A DNA stretch of 7,714 bases, taken from assembly GCA_027484885.1 (NCBI GenBank), contig JAIXSD010000236.1:1-7714 (forward strand), in the 5' to 3' direction. The translations under genes were made by a program, and so were the position numbers. The notes under the pieces were generated by a model, which saw only the letters and a program-made list of their open reading frames with translations, was not told the origin of the DNA and did not search any database. This stretch comes from Rubrivivax sp. (GTDB lineage Bacteria > Pseudomonadota > Gammaproteobacteria > Burkholderiales > Burkholderiaceae_C). Every line of letters begins with the position of its first letter. Position 1 is the first letter of the stretch. Below, in pieces: positions 7,301-7,714 of the stretch.

Positions 7301-7714
7301 GCTGGAGCCCAGCTGGCGAAACTCCGGGCCCAGCCCTCGGGCGCAAACCTGCAGCTTTTCCCCCGATGGTCAGCACGCGCTCTCTGCGAGTTGGGACAAG
7401 ACCCTCAAGCTCTGGCACGTCGCCTCCGGCCGCTGCCTCGCCACTTGGGCCGGCCATGAACACTTGGTCACCGCCTGCAGCTTTTCCCCCGATGGCCAGC
7501 ACGCGCTCTCCGCCAGTCGGGACAAGACCCTCAAGCTGTGGCACGTCGCCTCCGGCCGCTGCCTCGCCACCTGGGCCGGCCATGAAGACTCGGTCACCGC
7601 CTGCAGCTTTTCCCCCGATGGCCAGCACGCGCTCTCCGCCAGTCGGGACAAGACCCTCAAGTTCTGGCACGTCGCCTCCGGCCACTGCCTCGCCACTTGG
7701 GCCGGCCATGAAGA
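4386..7714 (+). CDS. NLR-like STAND protein: TIR-NACHT-pentapeptide-WD40, 3' end outside window
   Basis: A single frame with no stop runs from ATG 4386 to the window edge, at least 1,109 residues. Residues 1-150 are an uncharacterised helical then mixed region. TIR spans about 152-305: FASYAHADE (155-163), AWDDHQLLVGEDW (186-198), GVMLLSHEFLASRYIGQHEL with E230 at the position expected for the catalytic NADase Glu, then DLKGLAQSQI (261-270). After a Pro/Ala-rich linker, NACHT shows Walker A GEYGMGKT (410-417, K416), Walker B LLWVFDGLDEA (D503, D506, E507), a sensor-like VLISCRTHYF from 541 and FRFAHSSMQEFFLAQ (746-760), the usual winged-helix end. Degenerate pentapeptide-like units follow (835-925), then a Pro-rich linker and WD40 repeats from about 989. 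In this family, ligand binding to the repeats triggers ATP-dependent oligomerisation and effector activation, here NAD+ cleavage. An anti-phage role is inferred. No partner gene is visible and the protein appears cytosolic. Confidence 0.93.
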   Translation, partial: MKLSRSQVQPYLHKLQAELGTKDHARLVALASALDEQAHQLTVAAALATAFAESRSLESQNKLLGQLRERFNNLAEEAGFRVRCEVTSARAGGADKRFLWFEGETLLEVSHTTDELTRVAANLIEDRQGLPLHTEPRISLEVLHPGSGRPLVRWFASYAHADEKARDLIERLGKRLANNRHYHFEAWDDHQLLVGEDWHAQIQQALQQCHLGVMLLSHEFLASRYIGQHELPAFRSGHSTGAPGKRAIPVALQVIDFANTDLKGLAQSQIYHDRDQKAYAQRTGSKRDAWLDGLVAQMTQVLDRYADKPAAPSAGAAAKRSTPAIVETSPRSAALRLLRARDMLSPDMDRLPHLMTEVLAKPALLDERLLAKDAPSAAASSGDEGGVNVLEHLLDWAQDPDAPPLFALLGEYGMGKTISCQRLVREIEERREAAHALGQTTALPQALYFDLRKLTQLRSAAVPTLPQVIDECVQRGWAAACEKPSAAELIERSQAHALLWVFDGLDEALVHLSERQGQQFTQELLRLQPLSGHGSHPLTRVLISCRTHYFRTLREQNSHFTGQERGDRAGADYRALLMLPLGETQILGYLQHALPGIDPQATLALVQSVHNLGELAERPFTLRLVSEFIPQIEHWRAQGRPVYGVTLYQEMVNRWIARDNGKHHLRAEHKQLLMAQLAAWMWREGQRLMPAGQLETWFHEWLAADPELQRLYTGVGYDKLDEDLRTATFLVREDGPNEGGAQAGGFRFAHSSMQEFFLAQHMFRALQLGQRSAWAMPLVSPETRQFLAQLLQAEGRAEQLDTLSAWRAPYLALASEQWLRYALDATEQRWPAPTLSGLDMQGADLHGWQFIGRSEQEPLNLNAANFASCELRETVWRDVVMNGADVSDAQLCRCEWWRVWADGLNADRALLDGAVFREVQWAASTWKRTSGQAPWFFYTEAPEPWRAGEVLDGAGPALGRTGSTPPRRLQMGLEPSWRNSGPSPRAQTCSFSPDGQHALSASWDKTLKLWHVASGRCLATWAGHEHLVTACSFSPDGQHALSASRDKTLKLWHVASGRCLATWAGHEDSVTACSFSPDGQHALSASRDKTLKFWHVASGHCLATWAGHE
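7350..7714 (+). repeat. Near-identical 126-bp WD40 tandem repeats
   Basis: Three in-register units of 126 bp (42 residues) begin at 7350, 7476 and 7602, each with CSFSPDGQHALSAS and DKTLK. The third is cut by the window edge. Units 1 and 2 differ at 8 of 126 bases, and units 2 and 3 at 4 of the 113 bases available. Amino-acid differences are confined to a few sites: ASW/ASR, KLW/KFW, GRC/GHC and EHLV/EDSV. The usual WD dipeptide is WH in all three units. More units are expected downstream. They form the predicted beta-propeller sensor of the NLR-like protein. Confidence 0.93.

Noticed and set aside
7257..7709. Minus-strand repetitive protein opposite the WD40 units
   Set aside because: Its repeats (for example MAGPGGEAAAGGDVPQLEGL) only mirror the 126-bp WD40 tandem units on the plus strand.
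7350..7714. CRISPR-like regular repeats
   Set aside because: The 126-bp periodicity keeps a 42-residue WD40 reading frame without variable spacers, so it is a protein repeat and not a CRISPR array.

Overview
The window is GC-rich and looks like a beta-proteobacterial chromosome, most likely Burkholderiales. The basis is codon use, the style of the Rhs repeats and the AraC/EamA pair; this is an inference, not a firm taxonomic call. It reads as an accessory 'conflict' neighbourhood with three blocks.

Block 1 (about 1-2230) is an Rhs polymorphic-toxin cassette. It holds the C-terminal part of an Rhs protein (a few YD repeats, the Rhs core, then a variable tip) with no N-terminal half. A small, less GC-rich gene starts 2 nt after its stop and is the presumed immunity partner. 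In-frame Rhs homology begins abruptly near position 180. The segment before it (2-154, frame 2) is a different, broken reading frame whose start weakly resembles the start of the downstream immunity-like protein. This layout fits an array of displaced 'orphan' Rhs-tip/immunity modules. A three-copy GC-rich tandem repeat leading into an 11-bp inverted repeat follows, then about 90 nt of unexplained sequence.

Block 2 (2230-4221) is a divergent pair: an AraC-family regulator on the minus strand and a ten-helix DMT/EamA transporter on the plus strand. They share a 123-nt intergenic region containing a small palindrome. Regulation of the transporter by the AraC protein is inferred from the layout only.

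Block 3 (4386 to the right edge) is the most interesting element. It is a single uninterrupted reading frame of at least 1,109 codons that runs off the window, so any ORF caller that requires a stop codon will miss it. It encodes an uncharacterised N-terminal region (about 1-150), a TIR domain (about 152-305), a NACHT NTPase (Walker A near 410-417, Walker B near 498-507), a degenerate pentapeptide-like stretch (about 835-925) and at least three 42-residue WD40 repeats. The WD40 repeats are about 94-97% identical at the DNA level. This is the architecture of a bacterial NLR-like STAND protein. By family knowledge it is a likely intracellular sensor that oligomerises and activates a TIR NADase, plausibly in anti-phage abortive defence. 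The near-identical WD40 units suggest recent repeat homogenisation or expansion in the recognition region. Its upstream region carries an inverted repeat and weak promoter-like boxes.
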